Source: Oryzias latipes
Lineage: Eukaryota > Chordata > Actinopteri > Beloniformes > Adrianichthyidae
NCBI RefSeq assembly: GCF_002234675.1
Contig: NC_019880.2
Location: forward strand, 17,841,521 to 17,905,520
Reading direction: 5' to 3'
DNA length: 64,000 nt
The position numbers were made by a program, and so were the translations under genes. The first letter of the stretch is position 1, and each line of letters begins with the position of its first letter. Positions 10,851 through 20,093 of this stretch are shown here, one piece after another. The notes beneath the pieces were generated by a model. The model worked only from the letters and a program-made list of their open reading frames with translations. It did no database searches and had not been told where the DNA came from.

Positions 10851-13800
10851 TCAAAAGGCCGACGCAGATCTCTGGTGCATCATTTCAATAAGTGGAGTCA
10901 CTGGTCTCAGAAAACGTCCAGCTCTAGATCTGCGGGGAGGGACTCTGTCAACTGTGAGCACAGTACAGTCAGTAGTCAAAACAGAGTCAGGGGCAACAGT
11001 CTCCAAGTCTGGGCATATTGCAGGAATAGGGTCGCACACTCCAGCATTCGCGTCTGATGCGTCATCACCCACTGCAACACCCTGCGGACCGTTTTCCTCA
11101 ATCGTCAAAACACTGCCAGATGCTGACGGCAGCTCAGACACCCAAACTCTCGTTCTGAACTCAACTGATGCAGAGGAAACATCACTTGCAGACCTGTCAT
11201 CCCTAGCATCCACAGAGCTTGAAACCGAGGAAATACTTGGTTCCTGGGCAGTGATGTCAGAGTCATGAAGAGGCAGAAAATTAACAGGCATGAGCAGATT
11301 ACGATGAACAACTTTCGAACGCCCACTCGTGGGGTTCTGAATCTTGAAAGTGTGGCTCTGATCATTTTTCTCAAGCACGACATAGACTGTATTTTCCCAC
11401 CGATCAGCGAGTTTTCTCTTCCCACGTTCACCCTTGTTGGCTAACAACACATGATCACCCACATCAACTGGTGCACCACGCACTTTCCTGTCGTACAGTT
11501 GTGAATGGCGCTGAAGTTGTTTCACTGCCATTGACTGCGCCACGGCCATAGCCTCTTTCATGGTCTTGCGCAGGGATTCAACATAACGGTCATAGTCCAC
11601 AACCTCCTGATCATGAAGAACAGAGCCAAACATAACATCCACCGGCAAACGTGGCACTCGCCCAAACATTAGCAGAAACGGGGCGTAGCCTGTTGTTTCG
11701 TGCACAGTGCAGTTATAAGCAAATGTTAAGGATTTCAAGGCATTAGGCCAACGATGTTTCGCTCTGGGGGGCAGTGCTCGAATCATGTTGCCTAGAGTAC
11801 GGTTCATTCTTTCGCACGAACCGTTACCCATTGGATGGTAGGGGGTAGTATGCGATTTTTGTACCCTGGCAACACTCAACAACTCCGCGATGAGCGCACT
11901 CTCAAAAGTGGCACCCTGGTCAGAATGTAACCGTCTAGGAAATCCATAGACACAAAAGTAGTTGTGCCAAAGTTGGTGAGCAACTGCTTTGGCCGACTGA
12001 TTAGGACACAAGAACGCGTGCGCCATTTTGGTGAAATGGTCAGTGACGACGAGCACATCCAAGGACCTGTTGCTGGAGTCTTCAGCCGACCAAAAGTCAA
12101 CACAAACCAGTTCAAGAGGTTCAGAGGTATGAATGCTCTCCAGAGGCGCCCTAGCTTCAGGCTCAGGTGCTTTAGAAACCACACACCGTCTACAGTGTTT
12201 AACATACTCCGCCACATCGCTAGAAAGCCCAAGCCAATGAAACCTCTGTCTCGCCAGGTAAAGAGTCCTATGCTGTCCCTGATGACCCGCTTCATCGTGA
12301 ACACCACACAAAACTTTGCGGCGCAAGGAAACAGGAACAACAAACTGGTAGGATTTCTTTTTAGTCACAGGATGCACAGCCACACGATACAGAACCCCAT
12401 CTCTCATAGTGAGTTTCCCCCAGCTCCTCAAAAAGTTTACGACCCCAGCAGATTCCATGGCTCGCTCCCTCCTTGATGGTCTTCTTCCTCTTTCTAAAAA
12501 GAAAATCACTCTGCTCAACTCCAGGTCTGTCCTTTGTTTTTCTGCCAACTCATCGAGAGAGAGAACTGCTGAGCCAACATGTGGGGGCATCAGGACTGTC
12601 TGGGGAAACTGAGGCAAAAGCATAGCATGCTGGACCAACTCCGAGTTAAAATTTCCGACGCGGTCGAACACAGTAGCAACTTCATCGGACGAAACAGAAC
12701 CAGACTGAACAACTGTTGCGCACTGCATAGCGACAGGTTGACCACACACTGAAGTCACATCACGTGGGTTAGCAGACCATCGAAAAGCATCCTGGATGCC
12801 AGTGGCCCCCACTGCAGCAGCCCCAGCAAGCAACTCAGCATATGGCATTCTGGTTAAGAGATGAGATGCGCTGGACTGCACAAATGGCTCCCTGCTCAGA
12901 GCATCAGCAACGACATTACGAGGTCCCGGAATGTACTTGATGTCAAACTGAAACGGAGCAAGTTTAGCTATCCACCTCTGCTCACACGCATCCAGACGAG
13001 CTTTGGACAAAATATAAGTTAAGGGGTTATTATCCGTCCACACAGTGAACGGATGACCCTTTAACCAATAGTGAAATTTATCACACACTGCCCATTTGAG
13101 TGCGAAAAACTCTAATCTGTGCGCAGGATATTTTGACTGAGCAAAACTGAGGGACTTGCTTGCAAACGCTATAGGTCTCGCTATTTTACCACCAACAGGA
13201 ACTTGTGACAAGACAGCGCCTAAACCGTCAGCAGAGGCATCAACAGAGAGCAAAAATGGTTCATCAAAGTTAGGATGAGCAAGCATGACCTGGTCCAACA
13301 ATGCCTGTTTGAGTTTGCTAAAAGCTGACCTACACTCATCAGTCCAATCATCAGCACCAAGCTTCGTTTGAACATGGCGCTTTCTGCCAACTCCACGTGG
13401 ACGTCCAGAACCAGACGTCAGTCTGAACAGCGGCAGGAAAGAACGGACCTTGCGGCGTGAAGGAATATTCGTGCCGTTCTCCATAAGGTCAGATTCCGTT
13501 ATGGATGTGATTGCCGCCACTTTATCTCGGTCAGACTGGATGCCATCGGCACTGATGAAATGTCCAAGGAACTTAACTGAACGTCTCAAGAAATTACATT
13601 TCTTTGGCGCGAGCTTGAGGTTGTGTGACTGGAGTCTCTGAAAGACCATTTCCAAACGGTCAAGGGCCAGACTCTCAGTGGGAGCAAACACCAAAACATC
13701 ATCCAAATAACACAACAGACTGAGAAAGTTCTGATCGCCAAAAATGCCCAACATCATCCTCATGAACGTCGCCGGACTGTTACAAAGGCCCTGGGGCATC

Positions 13801-15446
13801 CTGTTGTACTCATACAAACCAAATGGCGAAGGGAAGGCTGTAAATTTCTTGTCGTCCTCATGAACTTCTACATTGTAATAGCCAGAGGTCAAATCCATCG
13901 TTGAGAAGAAGGCATTACCACCTAAAGCAGACAATGCATCCGCCGGATGGGGAAGCGGATGTGCATCCTTGACTGTGCGAGCATTAAGCCAGCGGAAGTC
14001 ATTACAAATTCTTAAATCCCCATTTTTCTTTAAGACCACCACAAGGGGTGACGCATACGCACTGCTGGACTTCCTTATAATGTCACGCTCTTCCATTTCA
14101 TTCAGAGCTTCTCTGAGTTTCTCATACTGGGTCGGTGGTATGCGCCTACATGGAAATCTGAAAGGTTTGTCATCTGTTACTCTGATACGGTGTAGGCAAC
14201 CAGTGGCCTTACCACAATCTAACTTCTCCCTAGAAAAGATAGACTGGTATTTCACAATGAGATCTGTCAATTTAGCTTTGTACGCCGGAGAAACTTCACA
14301 CGACTCAACATCAATGACTGATAAACCCAGTTCACCCAACTTTGACTGAAGTGAACTGGCTACAGTGAGTGGTCCGACTTGAGGACGGTCTGGCAAGGTG
14401 GACGTGTCGGACACAAGGCTGGAAATGGTCACACGGTCGCCATGGAACTGCACTTGCTGACTAACTGCAGACTGATCAGCATCAAACTCCTCAACCGTCT
14501 CACAGAGAGACACATCAGCCAACTTAGCGTTTCGTTTAATGGTTACAGGTTTGTGAGACGGATTGATCACTTTGAGAGGCAGCCAACCATCCTCCCTCAG
14601 AATAGCAACTGATCTTCCGACTATAACTGATCTTGGTCTGGTTCTAGCACGCGTAGGCTCAACTACCACTACACTGCCTGCAACCTGTTTGTCCACCAAT
14701 TGCAGCTTGGCCCACACCAGATGTTCGGTCACAGGCTCCAGAGTGACAGCTTTCCTGAGTTTGACAGTTCCCACCGCTTCTGGGACCTTAGTCTCCACTC
14801 CAGCTATTAAACTCAGCAGTTGCTGTCCTGAATCACTCCCGCAGTCACGCGCTGTAGTGTCACTGTCAAGACGTTCCTTCTCCAGGCCACTAATCACGTA
14901 CCTTAACAGGTTACTGCCAACAATCAAGTCCTCGCTCTGGTCATCCACCACCAAAGTAGGGACTAATACACTGCATCCATAGAGTTCCATCGCAATGTCA
15001 CACATGCCCACGGGTAAGGTCTTCGAGCCCCCGCACCCAATTAGCACGGCGTCCGTAGGTTGGAGGTTGGGGTCCTTCAACACAGCATGCTGTAACAGCT
15101 GAGGAATTACTCTAGAGCTTAGAGTGCAAGCCATCGAACCACTGTCCAGTAATGCCGAAACAGTCACTGTACCACCCAGCATCACCTTTTCATAGAATAA
15201 GTCATCATTCTGTTTGAGTCTTCGAACATTCTGAATCACCGGTATCCGTCCCATTTTACTCTCTTGGCACACACTTTGATACACTTGATCCATATCCACT
15301 CTGTCATCTTCAGGGGGAACACATTCAGGCCCAACACTTGCCCCTACCACATGCAGGCCACCTAGTTTTCCTGCTGCCGTACATTTTGTTTCATTGGACT
15401 GGAACACTCTGCCTTCGTGTGATCGGGTGCAAAACAACGAAAGCAC
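10851..15446 (-). CDS. pol: Gypsy pol polyprotein: protease, reverse transcriptase, RNase H, integrase
   Basis: An open frame of 1,531 codons in the -1 frame relative to gag, overlapping its 3' end; it has no ATG start. The aspartic protease is marked by 'LLDSGSMACT' (residue ~100). The RT runs over ~430-600 with 'YLDDVLVF' (~577) and 'FCSTMDLTSGYY'-like palm motifs. RNase H has 'LLSVDASADG' (~732) and 'VWTDNNPL'. The integrase has an HHCC finger ('HDEAGHQ..RCVVSK', ~1050-1090), the D,D,E core ('VCVDFWS', 'LHSDQGATFES', 'GNGSCERMN') and a basic C-terminal tail. Oddity: after 'KVRSFL' the usual conserved block with tyrosines (G..YYR.FI) is absent and the frame jumps to 'PLFRLTSG' (about 13430-13445), an apparent in-frame deletion of ~20 codons at the RT/RNase H junction. 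Translation is presumably by ribosomal frameshifting from gag. Confidence 0.92.
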   Translation of the reverse strand: MLSLFCTRSHEGRVFQSNETKCTAAGKLGGLHVVGASVGPECVPPEDDRVDMDQVYQSVCQESKMGRIPVIQNVRRLKQNDDLFYEKVMLGGTVTVSALLDSGSMACTLSSRVIPQLLQHAVLKDPNLQPTDAVLIGCGGSKTLPVGMCDIAMELYGCSVLVPTLVVDDQSEDLIVGSNLLRYVISGLEKERLDSDTTARDCGSDSGQQLLSLIAGVETKVPEAVGTVKLRKAVTLEPVTEHLVWAKLQLVDKQVAGSVVVVEPTRARTRPRSVIVGRSVAILREDGWLPLKVINPSHKPVTIKRNAKLADVSLCETVEEFDADQSAVSQQVQFHGDRVTISSLVSDTSTLPDRPQVGPLTVASSLQSKLGELGLSVIDVESCEVSPAYKAKLTDLIVKYQSIFSREKLDCGKATGCLHRIRVTDDKPFRFPCRRIPPTQYEKLREALNEMEERDIIRKSSSAYASPLVVVLKKNGDLRICNDFRWLNARTVKDAHPLPHPADALSALGGNAFFSTMDLTSGYYNVEVHEDDKKFTAFPSPFGLYEYNRMPQGLCNSPATFMRMMLGIFGDQNFLSLLCYLDDVLVFAPTESLALDRLEMVFQRLQSHNLKLAPKKCNFLRRSVKFLGHFISADGIQSDRDKVAAITSITESDLMENGTNIPSRRKVRSFLPLFRLTSGSGRPRGVGRKRHVQTKLGADDWTDECRSAFSKLKQALLDQVMLAHPNFDEPFLLSVDASADGLGAVLSQVPVGGKIARPIAFASKSLSFAQSKYPAHRLEFFALKWAVCDKFHYWLKGHPFTVWTDNNPLTYILSKARLDACEQRWIAKLAPFQFDIKYIPGPRNVVADALSREPFVQSSASHLLTRMPYAELLAGAAAVGATGIQDAFRWSANPRDVTSVCGQPVAMQCATVVQSGSVSSDEVATVFDRVGNFNSELVQHAMLLPQFPQTVLMPPHVGSAVLSLDELAEKQRTDLELSRVIFFLERGRRPSRRERAMESAGVVNFLRSWGKLTMRDGVLYRVAVHPVTKKKSYQFVVPVSLRRKVLCGVHDEAGHQGQHRTLYLARQRFHWLGLSSDVAEYVKHCRRCVVSKAPEPEARAPLESIHTSEPLELVCVDFWSAEDSSNRSLDVLVVTDHFTKMAHAFLCPNQSAKAVAHQLWHNYFCVYGFPRRLHSDQGATFESALIAELLSVARVQKSHTTPYHPMGNGSCERMNRTLGNMIRALPPRAKHRWPNALKSLTFAYNCTVHETTGYAPFLLMFGRVPRLPVDVMFGSVLHDQEVVDYDRYVESLRKTMKEAMAVAQSMAVKQLQRHSQLYDRKVRGAPVDVGDHVLLANKGERGKRKLADRWENTVYVVLEKNDQSHTFKIQNPTSGRSKVVHRNLLMPVNFLPLHDSDITAQEPSISSVSSSVDARDDRSASDVSSASVEFRTRVWVSELPSASGSVLTIEENGPQGVAVGDDASDANAGVCDPIPAICPDLETVAPDSVLTTDCTVLTVDRVPPRRSRAGRFLRPVTPLIEMMHQRSASAF

Positions 15447-16642
15447 AGACGATCAGACCTGCAGTGGTAGACAGTATTGTGCCTCGAATCTCCACAGACA
15501 GCACAGGGCACAGTGGCTTTAGCTCCAGGTTTCCGTGTGGGCACAGCGCTCGTACTATGCGACCTAGGCTGTTGTTGCGCAAGAACACGTTCAAGCATGG
15601 AAATGACCTTGTCCAGGCGATCCTGAGAGCTCTCAATTGGCTGTTCGACAGGAGGCGCCACAGCTGCAGCTCCCGCGAAGACAGGGGGTACACTTTGCTG
15701 CGTAGGAGATACACCCTGCTGTCGCAACAACCAAACACTGTCACCATGTTGCATGGACTTGCGTTTGTGGACCTTACAATGGTCAACCAGCCTTTCATGA
15801 ATGTCTGCAACGGTCCAATGAGTCATGGGCTTACACCTCAATATCAATGACAGTTCAGGGTCTGGACAGTTCTGAATAAACATTGTGACCAAGTCACGTG
15901 ACAAACAGTCAAAAGTCACATTCTGTCTTTTTAAGGTGTCTTCAGTCAACTCCAAAGCCCTGTTTAGTCGCAGCCAATAGTCAAACGGGTGTTCACCAGA
16001 GTGGGGTTTTGTCGCATAAAAATCAGCCAAGGGCAGATTAGAGTTTCCTGTGTCACTGAAATGCTGTTTCAATAACTCAAAAATCGGCTCTGGGCCTTCA
16101 GTCAACGTTAACACTGGCTTGCTACGTATGCCCACTTTAACGACCTCACGCGCCCTCCCAGCTAATTTTGATAAAACTTCTTCAGCTTGTTCAGGCACAG
16201 GGATGCCCCTTTTTTTCACATAGGACAGCATCAAAACTTCCCACTCGGTAACAGAACATGTGTCGGTACCATCTCCTCTAAAACTCACTGGTTCCTTGAC
16301 ATCCTGTCGTAAAATGACATTTAACATAGAGGAGTCATTGATGGCTGACCCAGGCACACCTGTAACAGCACCACCAAATCGTCGCTCGATACATGATGCA
16401 ATGCTCTCGCCGATAGAAATGCCCACCTGAGAAGCTATCTCGGCTAATAGTTTATCAGTGACACCATCCTTCGAGTTTGCAGTCACATCACATTGTGCAG
16501 AAACATCAGCATCAGCGACTCGGGACGATTTTTCAAACTGTGGTTTAGGTGTCGATGCATTTGGAGGAAACATGGCTGTACCTCTGCCTCTACCATGTGC
16601 AGGAGAGAGAGCAAAAGATCCAATAGATCTGTCCTTATCCAT
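15362..16642 (-). CDS. gag: Gypsy gag (capsid/nucleocapsid) protein
   Basis: 426 codons from the ATG at 16642 (the open frame extends upstream to 16687 without another ATG). The N-terminal quarter is polar and glycine/arginine-containing. The middle (~130-330) is a helical retrotransposon capsid-like region ('PVSFRGDGTDTCSVTEWEVL', 'HPFDYWLRLNRALEL'). The C-terminus carries two cysteine-rich knuckle-like motifs ('CAVCGDSRHNTVYHC', 'CFRCFAPDHTKAEC'). The protein would package element RNA into particles. It ends in TAG at 15362-15364, with the pol frame entering just before it. Confidence 0.88.
   Translation of the reverse strand: MDKDRSIGSFALSPAHGRGRGTAMFPPNASTPKPQFEKSSRVADADVSAQCDVTANSKDGVTDKLLAEIASQVGISIGESIASCIERRFGGAVTGVPGSAINDSSMLNVILRQDVKEPVSFRGDGTDTCSVTEWEVLMLSYVKKRGIPVPEQAEEVLSKLAGRAREVVKVGIRSKPVLTLTEGPEPIFELLKQHFSDTGNSNLPLADFYATKPHSGEHPFDYWLRLNRALELTEDTLKRQNVTFDCLSRDLVTMFIQNCPDPELSLILRCKPMTHWTVADIHERLVDHCKVHKRKSMQHGDSVWLLRQQGVSPTQQSVPPVFAGAAAVAPPVEQPIESSQDRLDKVISMLERVLAQQQPRSHSTSAVPTRKPGAKATVPCAVCGDSRHNTVYHCRSDRLCFRCFAPDHTKAECSSPMKQNVRQQEN
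15365..15371 (-). promoter_or_regulatory. Candidate -1 ribosomal frameshift heptamer
   Basis: On the element strand the heptamer G GAA AAC lies immediately 5' of the gag TAG. A -1 slip here reads GGA AAA CTA and continues exactly into the pol frame ('AGKLGG'). It is not a perfect X XXY YYZ site but resembles tolerated GGA-type heptamers. The downstream structure was not evaluated. Confidence 0.5.
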
Positions 16643-17064
16643 AGTTTGAAGAAAGATTGGGGAAAAAAACAATGCAGCTTGTGGCAAAACAAAACTAAAA
16701 TAAGATTGTCATCTAACACTCTCTAAATCCCCTATTTTTTTTTTTATTTTGTCTTCAAAAAAAATACTCAAGGAATTGAAACCCAAAATGTCACATCACC
16801 TGTTGCATGAAACCTTTCTCACACACCTAATTTACTGACGTCAACCGTCCACGCAGGTGGAAATCAGCTCCACCGGAGACTCTTGTCAATCACTGCCGAA
16901 GCCCTCCGCTGCAGCGACGCGCGTGCTCGGCGCCACGTGCACACGGCCCAGGTCCGATGACGAACTCCGCTTCGATTCCTCCGCAGTGTGCTGCGCAGCG
17001 ATCCCCCAGATCAGGCGTGTTGGGCGAGGAAAAACCTTCGCGCCCGCCTGACGAATCCGAAGAA
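16643..17064 (-). other. Gypsy 5' leader
   Basis: About 420 nt between the primer binding site and the gag ATG. The right part (16850-17060) is GC-rich, unlike the rest of the window. No upstream ORF is conserved enough to call. Confidence 0.6.
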
Positions 17065-17079
17065 CGGGTCACGGCACCA
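17065..17079 (-). other. Primer binding site, tRNA-His type
   Basis: The element strand reads TGGTGCCGTGACCCG, starting one base inside the 5' LTR. It is complementary to the 3' end of vertebrate tRNA-His with one mismatch (C for T at position 13). Confidence 0.75.
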
Positions 17080-17080
17080 A

Positions 17081-17566
17081 TGTAACCGTTTTCTGATCTC
17101 TGCTCTGCGTTGTGTGATTTTTGTGCACCATGAAGCCACGAGACACCGGAGGAACTTTCTTGGAGCAGTTTTCTTTATTTTCTGCATGTAACAAAATATG
17201 GCATCAACACGTGCTGCAGTCAGATAATGCCCCAAAACTCTTCCCGATTAGAATGGCAAAAAGGGTAAACATACCTGCATGTAACAAAATATGGCATCAA
17301 CACGTGCTGCAGTCAGATAATGCCCCAAAACTAAAAATAAAAAGTTCACATTAGCACCAACATTGAATACAAAGAAACAGATCTTCATCATGCTCACCTC
17401 TTCCCGATTAGAATGGCAAAAAGGGAAGAGAGGGAGGGGGAGCATGAATTTATACCCAAGTCTAAAGGACCCTGATGGTGTGCTAATTAATTGCCAGATG
17501 TAAAATAAATTAAATTAAAAAAATACAATTTTGTGTAATATATAATACTTCTGTAAACCCGTTACA
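17081..17566 (-). repeat. 5' LTR of the Gypsy element
   Basis: 486 bp, TGTAAC...GTTACA. It differs from the other LTR at 'tggtgtgc' versus 'tggcatgc' and by one A in 'gtaattatata'. It should carry the element promoter; no specific TATA box was assigned. Confidence 0.93.
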
Positions 17567-17858
17567 CAGAGAGGAGGAAAGAGGAGGAAAAAGCCACAAG
17601 AGAGGACGAAAGGGCCAGAAGAGAGGAAGAGAGACAAGAAAGACTCTTGCTAATTCTGGAAAAGATCATTGAAAAAATGTAATGTTATTTTTATTGTTCC
17701 AATATGTTTAATAAATTCATGAACAGAAATGGATTATTAACAAGTATTATTTAAACCTGAGCCATTTTTAACAATCTCAAAAACATTAACAATCTCATAA
17801 ACATTAACGGTGACTATTTACAATTTCATCTTATATTTAACCCCTTTTTTAATACATC

Positions 17859-18897
17859 TTAACAATAATCATGGTCTTCTAGAGCCATTTGTGGCACAGT
17901 TGGCGTTGACAGGAAACCAGAGATTTGTCCTCGCAGACGGATGCCACTCTGCTCGTCCTGCTGGTTCCTGGCGTTGTCCTGCTGTGGCTCAACAACTGTA
18001 GGCTCCAACCAGTCCCCTTCACTGATGCACATATTGTGCAGGATGGCGCTGCAGGCAATGATTTTGACAGCAAATTTTGTTTTAACTTCCAACGCCCCCA
18101 GAAATATGGCTCTCCACTTCGTCTTCAACATTCCAAAGGCTCTCTCCACCACAGAGCATGCCTTGGCGTGGTGCCGGTTGTATCGGGGCTCAACTGCATT
18201 TCTCAGGGGTTCCCTGTAGGGTGTCAGCAGCGTGATGGGTTGCGCAATCAGGGATACCCACCATCACCTAAAAGGATGTATCCTTCAGGTGGGTATGTTT
18301 TATTGGCGTAAATTGGGCGGTTGCGCAGAACCCGTGAATCATGGACCGATCCAGGATATCCGACAAAAATGTCTAAAAATTTGGCATTCAAGTCACAAAC
18401 AGCCTGCATTTGAATTGAATAAAAAAGCTTCCTGTTAAAATAAGAAGCTGGATCTTCTTTTGGGGCCTTGATTCTTATATGGCAGCTATCAATGCTCCCT
18501 ACGACCTTTTGGAAGGCAGCAGACCCAGTGAGCTGCTCAAAACCAGAGGCGACTAATGGCAGTTCATTCATACTGGGAAGCCAGATGACCCTGCTCATCA
18601 GCTGGAGGATGCGGTCTGCCGTCCTGTGGACAATGTCAGTCACAGTGGACCGTGGCATATCAAAGGCCCTGGCTACCACACGGTAGATGTTCCACACGCC
18701 AGCCAGAAAAGAAACACCAGGACCTCAGTCTCCTGTGCCCACCCCTGATTGTGAGGAACCCGAAACTGCTCCACCAGATGTTTGATGGTCCTGTGGGTCA
18801 ACCGAAAATCCGGTCTTGTGTCAGACTGACCGTCAGCGTGAAGGGGCAGGACAGGAACCTTTATGTTGGGAAGGCAGTAGATACGTGGAAGACCGTG
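17859..18897 (-). pseudogene. HARBI1-type Harbinger transposase, frameshifted
   Basis: Minus-strand frames give a DDE nuclease of the PIF/Harbinger family in order. An N-terminal part reads 'NIKVPVLPLHADGQSDTRPD' and 'IKHLVEQFRVP'. Then come 'FDMPRSTVTDIVHR', 'GSIDSCHIRIKAP' (first D), 'VGYPGSVHDSRVLRNRPIY' (second D), 'YILLGDGGYP', 'VVERAFGMLKTKWR' (E) and 'ILHNMCISEGDWLEP'. Lesions are a 1-bp deletion near 18692 ('LACGTS/YRVV'), a TGA replacing the residue after 'GGYP' (about 18251), and a further 1-bp loss near 18235. Stop at 17859. The enzyme is broken, consistent with the decayed partner gene. Confidence 0.85.
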
Positions 18898-19937
18898 TAA
18901 AATAGAACATTATTTCAATTTGTAAATTAAATCTCAGTTTTGGAATGTTTCTATTTATTCTGATGTCTTACATTTTAGTTTATAAAGTATTTTTTAATGC
19001 TGAAAAATCTCAAGTTTTTTTGGCTGGGTTTTTGGGTTTTCAGATTAATTTTTAAAAATGAAAGCATTTTTGTAGAAAACAAGTGTGCTGTAAATCTTTT
19101 TTCTAAATAAACCGGTATAGAATACTTTGTGTTGAAGGCTGATATGGTTTGACTCTGAAGAAAAAACACATAACTTTCTCTGAACTTACAAGAGTGTTAC
19201 ATGGATTTATACAACTCATACTCCAGTGTTGAAAAAGAATGTCAAACTCTTGCCCATTAGATGGCGTACCCCCAAATGCTAAAGTTTAACTCACAAGTTG
19301 TTCATGTCTGGCTAGGGCAGCCAGAGGAAATTTTCTGAATACGAGACGCCTGGTTCTCCTCCTTGCTACCCTGTGCATCATATCAGCTCGTTTTTGGACT
19401 GATCTCACAAAAAACAATCGAATTATTGCCAACAGAAAAATGGCTAGATTAATATTCGCCATTTTCAGTAAAGTGCCTCCTCGCACGGGACAGTAAAAGG
19501 TTCAGCTGCGCGAAAATAAATATAAACATTGCCATGGACTAGTATAAACTTGCTGCTTTATTTCTTAACAAATACATTAAATCCACACCAATGTGTTTGT
19601 AATTTTATCATTTATAAATCAGTCAAATTATACATCATCAGAACACAGCAGATTCATAAACAGTCTTCGTAAAATGTTTATATATATATAACTTTTTTAA
19701 TTTGGAAAATTGGTTTCGTCCTAATCTGTTAAAGTATTTCTAGTTCACCTCCAGACCAGGTGGTGGCGGTAATGCGCCACTTTGTTTTCGTGTCAAGCGC
19801 CATGTGAATAACACCCGAAAGAGAAAAGTAGTGAGCATGGGTGTCCAAATTGCTTTTAAAATTCAGAGAACTAAATAGAGAACTATATAGTGCCGCACTT
19901 TATAGGGTTTTAGTGATTAGGGTAGGAATTCGGACAC

Positions 19938-20093
19938 AGCCATGACACTTAAATAGAGTACTAACAAATCAGCCTAAACTGCAGACAGCTGAGTGCCACT
20001 CATGGAGAGCCACAGGAGAGGAGGCGGAGCCCTCCAGGAGAACCCACAGCCAATCTGCACACAAGACACAACAGGTAAAATAAAACAGAACTG
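19938..20093. repeat. Dispersed fish repeat fragment flanking the Harbinger element
   Basis: 'cacttaaatagagtactaac' and 'acaagacacaacaggtaaaa' belong to a repeat texture that also appears at 44740-44935. It seems to be the other half of 8660-8848. No ORF is visible. Confidence 0.4.

Larger units (their letters stand above)
10035..17566 (-). mobile_element. Full-length Gypsy/Metaviridae LTR retrotransposon, recent insertion
   Basis: The element is 7,532 bp, transcribed on the minus strand. Two LTRs of 486-487 bp start TGTAAC and end GTTACA; I count two substitutions and one 1-bp indel between them. A 4-bp target duplication CAGA (10031-10034 and 17567-17570) flanks the element. In transcription order it holds the 5' LTR, a primer binding site matching the 3' end of tRNA-His with one mismatch (17065-17079), a leader, gag, pol (-1 frame), a ~330-nt 3' region with a purine tract, and the 3' LTR. 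No env-like ORF is present. Both ORFs are open, so it may be young, but the reverse transcriptase lacks a conserved stretch (see pol). Confidence 0.93.
9103..17682 (+). pseudogene. Harbinger Myb/SANT-like DNA-binding protein gene, interrupted by the Gypsy element
   Basis: Four exons join through GT-AG sites: 9103-9151, 9401-9491, 9583-9670, and 9755-10034 continuing at 17571-17682. Exons 1-4 give a trihelix/Myb-like domain spaced by tryptophans: 'YKWTDEDVERLIRLRMEESL', 'GWEAVIRELGLTEFISP', 'KKWENLKKTYK', 'ELIRP'. Downstream in other frames are a polyglutamine stretch, a basic 'PPAKRPRR' (possible nuclear signal), and a charged C-terminus 'TREDERARREERERQERL' ending at 17680-17682. Stops at 9824-9826 and 9954-9956 and a frame change show decay. 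In Harbinger elements this partner protein binds the transposon ends and helps import the transposase. The Gypsy insertion splits the last exon at 10034/17567. Confidence 0.7.
8849..19937. mobile_element. PIF/Harbinger DNA transposon (decayed), carrying a nested Gypsy element
   Basis: The left end ('GTGTCtGAtTTaCTgCCCTA') and the inverse complement of the right end ('GTGTCcGAaTTcCTaCCCTA') form imperfect terminal inverted repeats. Both are followed by short 'actatatagtgc' palindromes (8876-8920; 19880-19900). Inside are a plus-strand Myb/SANT-like gene and a minus-strand HARBI1-type transposase, the standard two-gene content of Harbinger elements. Removing the 7.5-kb Gypsy insertion leaves about 3.6 kb, a normal Harbinger size. 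Both genes carry stops or frameshifts, so this copy is dead. The exact 3-bp target duplication could not be fixed. Confidence 0.8.

Noticed and set aside
10747..11268. 173-codon plus-strand ORF at the left of the Gypsy element
   Set aside because: Antisense shadow of the pol C-terminus and 3' region.
11964..12476. 170-codon plus-strand ORF
   Set aside because: Antisense to the integrase part of pol; no independent motif.
15338..15850. 170-codon plus-strand ORF across the gag/pol overlap
   Set aside because: Antisense to gag; composition follows the coding strand.
17925..18311. Plus-strand ORFs over the Harbinger transposase
   Set aside because: Shadows of the minus-strand HARBI1-like frame.
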